Assembly: GCF_001855555.1 (NCBI RefSeq)
Contig: NZ_MKCT01000002.1
Location: 1-64,000, forward strand
Length of the DNA: 64,000 nt
From: Chromobacterium sphagni
GTDB taxonomy: Bacteria > Pseudomonadota > Gammaproteobacteria > Burkholderiales > Chromobacteriaceae
Direction: 5' to 3'
Part shown: positions 38,280 through 46,709 of the stretch, piece by piece
Layout: the number at the start of each line of letters is the position of its first letter
Position numbering within the stretch: position 1 is the stretch's first letter
Translations under genes and position numbers: made by a program
The notes under the pieces: model-generated
Told to the model about the DNA's origin: nothing
Seen by the model: only the letters and a program-made list of their open reading frames with translations
The model's database searches: none

Positions 38280-39146
38280 TTACTGCAGCAGGGACATGGC
38301 CAGGCTGTTCATGCTGCCGCTTTGCTTCAGCATCGAAGTGCTGGCTTGCATCAGCATTTGCTTGGCGGTCATGCTGGAGCTTTCGTTGGCGTAGTCGGTG
38401 TCCATGATGCGGCCCTTGGCGGCCAGGGTGTTGTTGTTGACGTTGGACAGGTTGTTGATCACGTGGTCCAGACGGTTGGAGTTGGCGCCCAGGGCGGAAC
38501 GCACGCTGCCAACGCTGTCCATAGCGGTGTTCAGGGTATCGATGATGGCGGCGGGCGTGCCGGCGGTCAGACCGGTGATTTCAGTGCCGGCCTTGGTCGG
38601 GTCCTTGTAGGTGCCCGAAGCGGCGGTCAGGCCGGTGTCCAGCGCGGTCATCTGGGTGGACAGGTCGACAGCCATGGTCTCGGAGGAGCTGGCGCCAATT
38701 TGGAAGCTCACGGCGGCGGCCATCTTGCCGCCCTTCAGCAGCTTTTCGCCGCCGAAAGTGGTGTTGCCCATGATGTTGCCCAACTCCTTGCCCAGCGCGT
38801 CGAATTCGGACTGCATCGCGGTCTTGTCGTTGGCGGTGGAGGTGCTGCTGGCGCCTTCGGTGGCCAGGTCCTTCATCCGTTGCAGGATGTTGGTCACTTC
38901 GCTCAGCGCGCCTTCGGCGGTCTGCATCATGGAAATGCCGTTTTGGGCGTTCTTCATCGCTACGGTCATGCCGCGGCTTTGCGCGTCCAGACGGGTGGCG
39001 ATCTGCAGGCCGGCCGCATCGTCCATGGCGGAGTTGATACGCAGGCCGGTGCCCAGGCGCGTCATCGAGGTCGACAGCGCGTTCTGGGTGGAGTTCATGT
39101 TGGACTTGGTGTTCAGTGCGGCGATATTGGTGTACAGGCTCAGCAT
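38280..39146 (-). CDS. lafA: Lateral flagellin LafA
   Basis: The filament subunit, 288 residues. Both conserved termini are present: MLSLYTNIAALNTKSN with LGTGLRINSAMDDAAGLQIATRL at the N-terminus, and DTDYANESSSMTAKQMLMQ with a hydrophobic end SLAMSLLQ at the C-terminus. The central part is short, so the outer D2/D3 domains are absent or minimal. The ATG at 39146 has GGAG seven bases upstream; the ATG at 39152 is too close to it. A sigma-28-like promoter and its own terminator indicate a monocistronic late gene. Confidence 0.93.
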   Translation of the reverse strand: MLSLYTNIAALNTKSNMNSTQNALSTSMTRLGTGLRINSAMDDAAGLQIATRLDAQSRGMTVAMKNAQNGISMMQTAEGALSEVTNILQRMKDLATEGASSTSTANDKTAMQSEFDALGKELGNIMGNTTFGGEKLLKGGKMAAAVSFQIGASSSETMAVDLSTQMTALDTGLTAASGTYKDPTKAGTEITGLTAGTPAAIIDTLNTAMDSVGSVRSALGANSNRLDHVINNLSNVNNNTLAAKGRIMDTDYANESSSMTAKQMLMQASTSMLKQSGSMNSLAMSLLQ

Positions 39147-39188
39147 GGTCATGCTCCGTCTAGGTTGGTCGAAACCGGCATCAGCTGC

Positions 39189-39228
39189 CGTTACCCACAC
39201 AAGGCGGCCATCGGGTCGAACAACTTAA
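39189..39228 (-). promoter_or_regulatory. Sigma-28-like promoter of lafA
   Basis: On the minus strand TTAAGTTG (39228-39221) and GCCGCCTT (39208-39201) give TAAG-N15-GCCGCCTT, close to TAAA-N15-GCCGATAA. The following block CGCCTTGTGTGGGTAACG (39206-39189) matches the flgM promoter region at 16 of 18 positions. Confidence 0.6.
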
Positions 39229-39357
39229 CTGCAACAACTTGTGAATAATCACGGCACTTTTCCAGAACGAAATGCCAGCCATGCGCAATGGCAACTACAA
39301 TGCATACAGACAAGATGATCCAGTATCATCACTCACCGGACAGGGAGGGCATCAATC

Positions 39358-40641
39358 ATGAACGCTCAAGTGAATCCCTTTCTGTTTGAGAGCGCGACAC
39401 TCACCCATCTGCCCAACTACGGCGCCATCAACACCACCCAACTGGCCGGCTATCTCTCGGTCGGCGACGCCGCTGGCGGCTGGCTGTATTTCTGGTTCAG
39501 CGAAGCCAGCGTCAATCCGGAACAAGCCCCGCTGCTGCTATGGGTCAACAGCCACCCGGTCGAAAACGCGCTGTTCAACCTGTTCGACGAGCACGGTCCC
39601 TACCTGCTGGACGCCAATGGCCGGGTATACAGCAATCCCTTCAGCTGGCACCACCATGTCAATTACCTGATCATCGACCAGCCGCTCGGCAATGGCCTGT
39701 CGTTTTCCACCCATCCGCGCTACCTGCCGGACAATTACGACGAGGCGGCCCAGCAGCTGTACCACGCGCTGCAGGAGTTTCTGCTGCGCTGGCCCTGCTA
39801 CCGCCAGCAGGACTTCTATCTGTTCGGCTGCGGATCGGCCGGCCACACCATCGCCCGCCTGGCCAGCTCGATACTGGACGGCAACGGCTATGGCCAGCCG
39901 GAAGTGCGGCTGAAGGGGCTGGGGCTGGGCAATGGCCAGATTTCGCCGGAGATCCAGTTGCCCAGCTATATCGAATACGCCTACCAGCACCGGCTGATCA
40001 ATCTGGAGGAGAAGCACCGCGCTCTGGAGATGCTGCAGGATTTTTCCCTGGCCCAGGCCTCGCCGATACCGCTGCGGCGCGCGCAAGCCAGCCGGATCGC
40101 CACTGCGATTGAAAACTACATCCAGCAATGCTCCGGCCGCGACAAGCACGATATCCGCCAACCGCCCGGCAACCATCGGCAGCGCCTCGGCGAATACCTG
40201 GCCAAGCCCGCAGTGCAGCAAGCGCTGCATATCGACCCGCGCTCGCGCAACGAGTTGCAGACGATGCCGCAGCAGTTGCTGGACGCTTCCTGGCTGGACG
40301 ATTCCGCCCACCTGTTCCCGCGCCTGCTGGACCAGCTCAAGGTATTGCTCTATCACGGCGAGTACTGCATGGAGGGCAACTACCTGGGCATGGACGTCTG
40401 GCTCAACAACCTGCTGTGGTCGAAGGCCTCGAACTTCCGCCAGCAGAAGCGCCAGTCCTGGCGGCCGTACGGCCTGGCCGCCGGCCTGATCCGGCAGCAC
40501 CAGCAGCTATCGCAGGTGATCATCCAGAACGCCGGCCTGCGGGCGGCGCGGGATCAACCCGCCATCGTGCTGGCCATGCTGCGCGATTTCCTGCAGAACG
40601 GCGCGGAAAACCCTGGGGCCGCCGGCGAGCCCGCCAGCTGA
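39358..40641 (+). CDS. Serine-carboxypeptidase (S10)-like protein, probable pseudoenzyme
   Basis: A 427-residue protein following the S10 family along its whole length. GYLSVGDAAGGWLYFWFSEA matches the family start, then LLLWVN, LFDEHGPYLLDANG, NPFSWHHHVNYLIIDQPLGNGLSF, KPAVQQALHI, LYHGEYCMEGNYLG and DQPAIVLAMLRDFL. The catalytic residues seem lost. The GESYAG nucleophile elbow reads GCGSAG with Gly159 at the Ser position, the Asp position is about Cys337, and AGHMVP reads AGLRAA with Leu394 for His. The oxyanion GGPG is also gone (NSHPVE). There is no signal peptide. GGAGG lies nine bases before the ATG. It is divergent from lafA. Function unknown; binding or regulatory use is inferred. Confidence 0.75.
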   Translation: MNAQVNPFLFESATLTHLPNYGAINTTQLAGYLSVGDAAGGWLYFWFSEASVNPEQAPLLLWVNSHPVENALFNLFDEHGPYLLDANGRVYSNPFSWHHHVNYLIIDQPLGNGLSFSTHPRYLPDNYDEAAQQLYHALQEFLLRWPCYRQQDFYLFGCGSAGHTIARLASSILDGNGYGQPEVRLKGLGLGNGQISPEIQLPSYIEYAYQHRLINLEEKHRALEMLQDFSLAQASPIPLRRAQASRIATAIENYIQQCSGRDKHDIRQPPGNHRQRLGEYLAKPAVQQALHIDPRSRNELQTMPQQLLDASWLDDSAHLFPRLLDQLKVLLYHGEYCMEGNYLGMDVWLNNLLWSKASNFRQQKRQSWRPYGLAAGLIRQHQQLSQVIIQNAGLRAARDQPAIVLAMLRDFLQNGAENPGAAGEPAS

Positions 40642-40645
40642 TTCC

Positions 40646-40675
40646 GGCGGCGCGGGCGGCAGGAATCGCGCCGCC
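40646..40675. terminator. GC hairpin between convergent S10-like and rbsR genes
   Basis: GGCGGCGCG pairs with CGCGCCGCC across a 12-base loop, four bases after the S10-like stop. There is no T run, so termination is uncertain. Confidence 0.35.
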
Positions 40676-40709
40676 CCGCCATCACGACCTCCGCCGCGGA
40701 ACAATCGCT

Positions 40710-41726
40710 CTAGGCCGGAATGCGGCGCAGATTGAGGCTGGCCGGAATGCGGATATCAGCTTCAGCCAAAGGCTCGCCGTGCAGCAGAGCCAGCACTTGC
40801 CCCAAGCTGGCCTCGGCCAGCGCCTGGCTATCCTGGCGGATGGCGTCTATCGGCAACGGCAGGCAATCGAGCAGCGGATGATCGTCGAAAGTCAGCAGGT
40901 ATTGCGGCGCCTGCCGCATCCGGTGCCGCTCGCGGATGAAGGACAACACGCCCTCCAGCAGGGTGATGGAGGCGGTGAACAAGGCCTGCGGATAGCGGCC
41001 ATGACGCTGATGCCAATCGCGCATCAGCCGGTAGCCGGACTCGCGCTGGAAATCCCGCTCCGCCACCCAGTCCGGCGGCGGTTGAATGCCCTGCCCCCGC
41101 AACGCCTGATGATAGCCGGACAGGCGCTCGCGGCTGGCCGACAGGCCGGGCTGGCCGCCAAAATACGCCAGTTCGCTCACGCCCTGCGCCAATAACGGCG
41201 CCAGCAGCCTGGCCACGCTGTCGGCCGCGTCGGTGACTGCGGACGGAATGCCGCTGCCGGGAATATGGCGGTCGGCGAACACCAGCGGCAGCCGGCTGGT
41301 CCACGGCTGATAACGCTGCGCCTCGCCGCTGCACGGCACCACGATCATGCCGTCCACCTGGCGAGCCGCCAATTGGCCGATGCCGGCGCTTTCGCGTTCC
41401 GGATCCTCGTCGCTGGTCACCATCAGCAGCTGATAGCCGCGCGCGCGGCAGCCGTTCTCCAGCGCCTGCGCCAATGCGGCGTGGGTGGAGTTGGTCAGGT
41501 CAGGAATCACCAGACCAACGCTGCTGCTGCGCCGGCTGCGCAGGCTGCGCGCCTGTTGCGAGGGATTGAAATGCTGCTCGCGCGCCACCTGCTCCACCTT
41601 GTCCACCGTTGCCTGCGAAATGCGGTAGCGCCCGGCGTGGCCGTTGAGCACCATGCTGGCGGTGGTGCGCGACACGCCGGCCAATTGGGCGATGTCGTCT
41701 ATGGTGAGGCGTTTGAAGCTGCTCAT
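40710..41726 (-). CDS. LacI-family regulator, Cra/FruR-like, linked to ribose genes
   Basis: A 338-residue repressor. The HTH LTIDDIAQLAGVSRTTASMVLNGHAGRYRISQATVDKV resembles Cra/FruR more than E. coli RbsR (the RTTAS and YRxS features). A periplasmic-binding-protein-like effector domain follows (SVGLVIPDLTNSTHAALAQALE, QALFTASITLLEGVL). It is the last gene downstream of rbsB, so the likely role is control of the ribose operon. The ATG at 41726 is chosen by family length; no good ribosome site is visible. The recognised sugar (ribose or a sugar phosphate) cannot be told from the sequence. Confidence 0.85.
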   Translation of the reverse strand: MSSFKRLTIDDIAQLAGVSRTTASMVLNGHAGRYRISQATVDKVEQVAREQHFNPSQQARSLRSRRSSSVGLVIPDLTNSTHAALAQALENGCRARGYQLLMVTSDEDPERESAGIGQLAARQVDGMIVVPCSGEAQRYQPWTSRLPLVFADRHIPGSGIPSAVTDAADSVARLLAPLLAQGVSELAYFGGQPGLSASRERLSGYHQALRGQGIQPPPDWVAERDFQRESGYRLMRDWHQRHGRYPQALFTASITLLEGVLSFIRERHRMRQAPQYLLTFDDHPLLDCLPLPIDAIRQDSQALAEASLGQVLALLHGEPLAEADIRIPASLNLRRIPA

Positions 41727-41823
41727 GGCATGGCGTGCGGAGGCGAAAGAAAAAGCATGATAAACGCAATCCGGCAAAACGGGGCCCGAGCCATCCGGCC
41801 GGTCCCGCCTGCCCTGTCGCGGC

Positions 41824-42750
41824 TTACTGTTTGACCAGATTCAGCGGCACCGGGATGAACCGGTCGACCTTCTGGCCGTCCATCAGCCGCTTGGCGGTCT
41901 GCACGCCGTACTGGCCGATCAGCGCCGGCTGCTGCTGCACCGTGGCGGACATCGCGCCAGCCTTCACCGCGGCCACCGCGTCAGGCGTGGCGTCGAAGCC
42001 CACCACCACCACATTCTTCAGGCCCGCAGCCTGAATCGCCTTGAGCGCGCCCAACGCCATCTCGTCGTTATGGGCGAACACGCCCTGGATATCCTTGTTG
42101 CCCTGGATGATGTTCTCCATCACCGCCAAGCCCTTGGCACGGTCGAAATCCGCCGGTTGCTTGGCCAGCAGCTTGACGCCTTCCTTCTTGTCCACCACCT
42201 GATGGAAGCCCTCGCCGCGCTCGCGGGCGGCGGAGGAGCCGGCGATGCCCTCCAGCTCGACCACCCGGCCCTTGCCGCCCAGCTTGCCCAGCAGGTACTG
42301 GCCGGCCATCATGCCGCCGGCGATATTGTCCGAGGCGATGTGGGCGCTGACTTCGGCGCCGTTGACGCTGCGGTCCAGCGATACCACCTTGATGCCCTTA
42401 GACGTCGCCTCCTTCACCACATTAGCGGCGGCGGCGGAGTCGGTGGGATTGATCAGGATCACGCTCACCTTTTTCTGGATCAGGTCTTCCACGCTGGCCT
42501 GCTGCTTGGCCGGATCGTCCTGGGCGTCCACCGTGATCAGGTTGACGCCCTCCTTCTTGGCCTCGGCGGCGGCGCCGTCGCGCAATTCGACGAAGAACGG
42601 GTTGTTGAGCGTGGATACCGCCAGACCGATGCTGGCCTTGCCGTCGGCGGCCGGCGCGCCGGCCTCGCTGCTGCCCGGCCCCTGCTTGGAGCAAGCGGCG
42701 ATGCCGAGGGCCAGCGCGCTGGCCAGCAGCGGGGTGAGAATGCGTTTCAT
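41824..42750 (-). CDS. rbsB: D-ribose-binding protein RbsB (predicted lipoprotein)
   Basis: The substrate-binding protein of the ribose ABC importer, 308 residues. The binding domains show IGLAVSTLNNPFFVELRDGAAAEAKKEGV, LINPTDSAAAANVVKEA, LDRSVNGAEVSAHIASDNIAGG and FAHNDEMALGALKAIQAAG, all typical RbsB. The signal sequence ends in IAAC followed by a Ser/Gly linker, a good lipobox. It is therefore probably membrane-anchored, unlike soluble E. coli RbsB. AGGGAG precedes the ATG at 42750. It lies 60 bp after rbsC, with a hairpin between. Confidence 0.93.
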   Translation of the reverse strand: MKRILTPLLASALALGIAACSKQGPGSSEAGAPAADGKASIGLAVSTLNNPFFVELRDGAAAEAKKEGVNLITVDAQDDPAKQQASVEDLIQKKVSVILINPTDSAAAANVVKEATSKGIKVVSLDRSVNGAEVSAHIASDNIAGGMMAGQYLLGKLGGKGRVVELEGIAGSSAARERGEGFHQVVDKKEGVKLLAKQPADFDRAKGLAVMENIIQGNKDIQGVFAHNDEMALGALKAIQAAGLKNVVVVGFDATPDAVAAVKAGAMSATVQQQPALIGQYGVQTAKRLMDGQKVDRFIPVPLNLVKQ

Positions 42751-42790
42751 GCCAAGACTCCCTGAGAAATAGACAGATTGCACTGCGGAT

Positions 42791-42806
42791 GGCGGCCAAA
42801 GCCGCC
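42791..42806 (-). other. Intercistronic hairpin between rbsC and rbsB
   Basis: GGCGGC - CAAA - GCCGCC in the 60-bp gap. Without a T run it may act as a processing or stabilising stem that raises rbsB mRNA, as seen in other binding-protein operons (inference). Confidence 0.45.
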
Positions 42807-42810
42807 GGAC

Positions 42811-43752
42811 TTATTTCTTGTTGCTGCGGTCAAGCAGCACCGCCAGCAGGATCACCGCGCCCTTGATCACTTGCTGGTAGAACGACGATACCCCCAGCAG
42901 GTTAAGGCCGTTGTTGAGCACGCCTATCAACAGCGCGCCGATCAGCGTGCCGAAGATCCAGCCGCGGCCGCCGGTCAGGCTGGTGCCGCCCAGCACCACC
43001 GCGGCGATGGCGTCCAGCTCGTAGCCGGTGCCGGCAGTGGGCTGCGCGGAATTGAGGCGCGAGGTCAGCACCACGCCGGCCATCGCCGACATCGCGCCGG
43101 AGGCGGTGTACACCCACAGCTTGATGCGGTCCACCTTCACGCCGGACAACCGCGCCGCGTCCTCGTTGCCGCCGGTGGCGTACAGATGGCGACCGAACAC
43201 CGTCTTCTTCAGCGCAAACCAGAACACGGCGAACATGATCAGCATCCATACCACCGGCACCGGCACCAGGCCGGCGACATAGCCGCCGCCCAGCATGGCG
43301 AAGGCATCGCTCTGGAAGCCGGTGATCGGACTGCCGTTGGAGAATACCAGCGCCAGGCCGCGCAATATGGTCATGGTGGCCAGCGTGGCGATGAACGGCG
43401 CCACCTTGCCCTTGCTGATGATCAGGCCGTTGAACAGGCCCATCGCCGCGCCGGCCAGGATGCCCAGCAGCGTGGACAGCATGGGATCGACTCCGGCCTG
43501 CATCAGACTGGCGGCGGTGACCGAGGACAATGCCAGGATGGAGCCGACCGACAGGTCGATGCCGCCCAGCAGGATCACCAGCGTCATGCCGAAGGCGATC
43601 AGCGCGTTGATCGAAACCTGGCGCATCACGTTGAGCAGGTTGTTGACGGTGAGGAAGTCCGGGCTCATCACGGACAGGCCGACGGCGACCGCGACCAGGG
43701 CGATGAAGGGGCCCAGGCGTTGCAGGGTGGCTTTCTGGTTGGGAGTCATCAT
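42811..43752 (-). CDS. rbsC: Ribose ABC transporter permease RbsC
   Basis: A 313-residue permease of the sugar (branched-chain-like) class with about eight to ten membrane segments. Family blocks include NNLLNVMRQVSINALIAFGMTLVILLGGIDLSVGSILALSSV, ATGGNEDAARLSGVKVDR, AQPTAGTGYELDAIAAVVLGGTSLTGGRGWI and GTLIGALLIGVLNNGLNLLGVS. The ATG at 43752 (or 43749) has GGAA upstream. It follows rbsA by 35 bp. Confidence 0.93.
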   Translation of the reverse strand: MMTPNQKATLQRLGPFIALVAVAVGLSVMSPDFLTVNNLLNVMRQVSINALIAFGMTLVILLGGIDLSVGSILALSSVTAASLMQAGVDPMLSTLLGILAGAAMGLFNGLIISKGKVAPFIATLATMTILRGLALVFSNGSPITGFQSDAFAMLGGGYVAGLVPVPVVWMLIMFAVFWFALKKTVFGRHLYATGGNEDAARLSGVKVDRIKLWVYTASGAMSAMAGVVLTSRLNSAQPTAGTGYELDAIAAVVLGGTSLTGGRGWIFGTLIGALLIGVLNNGLNLLGVSSFYQQVIKGAVILLAVLLDRSNKK

Positions 43753-43787
43753 GGTTCCGTATCTTTGCTTCTTGTTCTGCCGGACGA

Positions 43788-45272
43788 TCAGCCGGCGGCG
43801 CCGGTGGCCGCCGCCATCAGGGTTTCCTGCGTGCAGCCGGCGGCATCGAAAATGTCGGCCTGGCGGCCTTCGCGCAATACCAGGATGCGGTTGCTCAGCG
43901 CCAGCACTTCCGGCAGCTCCGACGACACCATCACGATGGCTACGCCGGCCGCCGCCAGCTGGTTGACGATGTGGTAGATCTCGGCCTTGCCGCCGACATC
44001 CACGCCGCGAGTGGGCTCGTCCAGCAGCAGCACCTTGGGCGGCCGCGCCAGCCATTTAGCAAACACCACTTTCTGCTGGTTGCCGCCGGACAGGGCTTTC
44101 ACGTCCAGTTCCGCGTCGCGGGCGCGAATGCGCAGCTGCGCGATCAGGCCATCCACCGCCCGGCGCTCGGCGGCGGCGTCCACCACGCCCAGCCGGGCAT
44201 ATTGCGAGAGGTGCACCAGAGTGGCGTTCTCGCGCAGCGACATCCCCAGCACCAGACCCTTGCTCTTGCGGTCTTCCGGCACGAAAGCCAAGCCGGCGGC
44301 GATGGCCTCCGCCGGCGAGCCAGCCGCCAGCGGCTGGCCATCCAGGCTGACGCTGCCTTCGCAGCGGCGCTTGGCGCCGAACAGCGTCTTGAGGATGTCG
44401 CTGCGGCCCGAGCCCATCAGCCCGGCGATGCCCAGCACCTCGCCGGCGCGCGCATCGAAGCTGATGCCCGAGATCATGTCCTCGTCGGCCAGATTTTCCA
44501 CCTTCAGCCTCACCTCGCCGGGAACGGCTTCGCGCTTCGGGTAGCGGTCGCCGATCTCGCGCCCCACCATCATCCGCACCACTTCGTCGAAATCGGTGGC
44601 GGCGATGGCGCGCTCGCCGACGAAACAGCCGTCGCGCAGCACGCTGATCCGGTCGCAGATGCGGAAAATCTCCTCCATCCGGTGCGAGACGTAGACGATG
44701 GCCACACCCTGCCGCTTCAGCTGGCGCATCAGGCCGAACAGGGTGTCGATCTCGCGCTCGGTCAACGCCGCGGTGGGCTCGTCCATGATCAGCACCCGGG
44801 CATCGAGCGCCAGCGCCTTGGCGATCTCCACCATCTGCTGCTGGCCGATGGACAGGCTGCCGGCCTCGGCGTCCGGACTGATCCCGCCTGCGTCCAGCGC
44901 CTCCAGCCGCGCCCGCGCCTCGCGGCGCATCGCGGCGAAGTCGATCATGCCGAAGCGCGACGGCTCGCGCCCCAGGAACAGGTTTTCCATCACCGACAAT
45001 TGCGGGATCAGGTTCAGCTCCTGGTGGATGATGGCGATGCCGGCGGCCTCGGCCGCCGCGGTGTCGGGCAACGCCAGCGGCTTGCCGTCCAGCAGGATCT
45101 CGCCGGCGTCGGCCAAGTGCACGCCGCTGAGGATTTTCATCAACGTGGACTTGCCGGCGCCGTTCTCCCCCATCAACGCGTGGATTTCGCCGCCCGCCAG
45201 ATTGAATTCCACATTTTCCAGCACCTTGACCGGGCCGAAGGCCTTGCAGATGCCGCGCATGGTCACTTGCAT
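43788..45272 (-). CDS. rbsA: Ribose ABC transporter ATPase RbsA
   Basis: A double-ATPase importer subunit of 494 residues. The first domain has Walker A (GENGAGKSTLMKIL), signature (LSIGQQQMVEIAKAL) and Walker B (VLIMDEPTAALTERE). The second has a degenerate Walker A region (GLMGSGRSDIL), signature LSGGNQQKVVFAKWL and LLLDEPTRGVDVG. The ATG at 45272 has GAGG eight bases upstream and is preferred over the GTG at 45281. It lies 10 bp after rbsD. Confidence 0.94.
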   Translation of the reverse strand: MQVTMRGICKAFGPVKVLENVEFNLAGGEIHALMGENGAGKSTLMKILSGVHLADAGEILLDGKPLALPDTAAAEAAGIAIIHQELNLIPQLSVMENLFLGREPSRFGMIDFAAMRREARARLEALDAGGISPDAEAGSLSIGQQQMVEIAKALALDARVLIMDEPTAALTEREIDTLFGLMRQLKRQGVAIVYVSHRMEEIFRICDRISVLRDGCFVGERAIAATDFDEVVRMMVGREIGDRYPKREAVPGEVRLKVENLADEDMISGISFDARAGEVLGIAGLMGSGRSDILKTLFGAKRRCEGSVSLDGQPLAAGSPAEAIAAGLAFVPEDRKSKGLVLGMSLRENATLVHLSQYARLGVVDAAAERRAVDGLIAQLRIRARDAELDVKALSGGNQQKVVFAKWLARPPKVLLLDEPTRGVDVGGKAEIYHIVNQLAAAGVAIVMVSSELPEVLALSNRILVLREGRQADIFDAAGCTQETLMAAATGAAG

Positions 45273-45282
45273 CGCCGCCACC

Positions 45283-45681
45283 TCAGAAGATCACGCCGGA
45301 GTGCAGGATCACATTGGCATAGGGCGTGCACTCTCCGGTGCGGATCACCGCCCGCGCCGCCAGGCAACGCTGCTTGAACTCCTCATGACTGACGAAGTCC
45401 AGCGCCACGCCTTGCTGCGCGATGGCTTCCGCCTGCGCCAGCACCGCCGGATTATGCTGGCGGCACTCGATGGCGAACACCGCGCGCTCGCACTGGAAAT
45501 CCGCCAGGATGCTGTCCAGCACGGCGGCGAAACCCGGCTGGCCCAATTGCAGCGCCAGATCGATGCACTCGACGCCGGGCGGAATGGGCAGGCCGCAATC
45601 GGCTATCACCAGGCTGTCGGTATGGCCCATGCCGGCCAGGATGCGGGCGACGTCGCGGTTCAGATGGCCGTGCTTTTTCAT
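45283..45681 (-). CDS. rbsD: D-ribose pyranase RbsD
   Basis: RbsD speeds interconversion of pyranose and furanose ribose so that ribokinase can use it. The 132-residue protein begins MKKHGHLNRDVARILAGMGHTDSLVIADCGLPIP, with the catalytic His20 in MGHTD, and ends IRTGECTPYANVILHSGVIF. Both are diagnostic. The ATG overlaps the rbsK stop as ATGA. Confidence 0.95.
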   Translation of the reverse strand: MKKHGHLNRDVARILAGMGHTDSLVIADCGLPIPPGVECIDLALQLGQPGFAAVLDSILADFQCERAVFAIECRQHNPAVLAQAEAIAQQGVALDFVSHEEFKQRCLAARAVIRTGECTPYANVILHSGVIF

Positions 45682-46568
45682 GGCTGCCGCTCCAGGAAAG
45701 CGTCCAGCTCGGCCAGCGTGGGCATGCCGCCTTGCGCGCCGTGGCGGGTGACCGACAAGGCGCCGGCGGCGCCGGCGCGGCGCACCGCCAGCGGCAGGCC
45801 CAACGGCAGGAACGTGGCCAGCGCGCCGTTGAAGGTGTCGCCGGCGCCGGTGCTGTCGACCGCCTCCACCGCGAAACCGGGCTGGTGCAGCAGCTTGCCG
45901 CGCATCATCGCGTAATAGGCGCCATGGCGGCCGTGGGTCATCACCAGCTTGCCCGGCTGCTCCACCAGCAAAGCCCGCCAGTCGGCGTCGGGTTGCGCCA
46001 GCATGGTGAGGAATTCATGTTCATTCGGCGTCAGCAGCGCGATCTGCGCCAGCAGCGCTTCCGGCAACGGGATGGCCGGCGCCGGGTTCAGCAGCAGCGG
46101 CTTGTCGTGGCGCGCCGCCAGCATCGCGGCGTGCTGCACGGTTTCCAGCGGAATTTCCAGCTGGGTCAGGATCACATCGGCATCGATGAACGCCTGCTCG
46201 GCGGCGTCCAGATGGGCGGGCTGCAACAGGTGGTTGGCGCCGGGCACCACCAGGATGGCGTTGTCGCCGCCGGCCACGGTAATGACGGCGATGCCGGTGG
46301 CGGCCTCCACCGAGTGCAGGCAAGCGGTGTCCACGCCCTCACGCTGCAGGTGCTGACGCAATTCCGCGCCGAAAGCGTCGTTGCCGACGCAACCCAGCAG
46401 CGCGACTTGCGCGCCCAGCCTGGCGGCGGCCACCGCCTGGTTGGCGCCCTTGCCGCCGGGATAGGTGGCGAAGCCCTCTCCCATCAGCGTTTCCCCAAGC
46501 CTGGGCAACTTCCCGGCGGAAACCACCAGGTCCATATTGATACTGCCGATGACCAACACCCGAGTCAT
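45678..46568 (-). CDS. rbsK: Ribokinase RbsK
   Basis: Ribokinase phosphorylates ribose at O5. The 296-residue PfkB-family protein has VIGSINMDLVVSAGKLPRLGETL, the first PfkB signature GGKGANQAVAAARLGAQV, and the second signature VDSTGAGDTFNGALA with catalytic Asp in the GAGD turn. It is the first gene of rbsK-rbsD-rbsA-rbsC-rbsB. AGGGAGG lies just before the ATG. Confidence 0.95.
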   Translation of the reverse strand: MTRVLVIGSINMDLVVSAGKLPRLGETLMGEGFATYPGGKGANQAVAAARLGAQVALLGCVGNDAFGAELRQHLQREGVDTACLHSVEAATGIAVITVAGGDNAILVVPGANHLLQPAHLDAAEQAFIDADVILTQLEIPLETVQHAAMLAARHDKPLLLNPAPAIPLPEALLAQIALLTPNEHEFLTMLAQPDADWRALLVEQPGKLVMTHGRHGAYYAMMRGKLLHQPGFAVEAVDSTGAGDTFNGALATFLPLGLPLAVRRAGAAGALSVTRHGAQGGMPTLAELDAFLERQP

Positions 46569-46689
46569 GCAACCCTCCCTGTACCTTCGCTACATCACGG
46601 TGCGAAAGCGGAAAAATTCTAGCTAAAACGTAATCAGCACTAAGTTATAACAGAGTTCCGGCCCGGCAAGGAAGAGGTTTCCGCCAAAA

Positions 46690-46709
46690 ATGTAGTGAAT
46701 GAACTACAT
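46690..46709. promoter_or_regulatory. Palindrome between rbsK and mgtC-like gene
   Basis: ATGTAGT - GAATGA - ACTACAT, perfect 7-bp arms, inside the 286-bp divergent intergenic region. A related shorter dyad TGTA-N7-TACA lies at 46580-46594 over the rbsK leader. Candidate operator; regulator unknown. Confidence 0.45.

Noticed and set aside
43971-45377. Plus-strand ORF of 468 codons opposite rbsA
   Set aside because: Shadow frame in GC-rich DNA; rbsA is secure.
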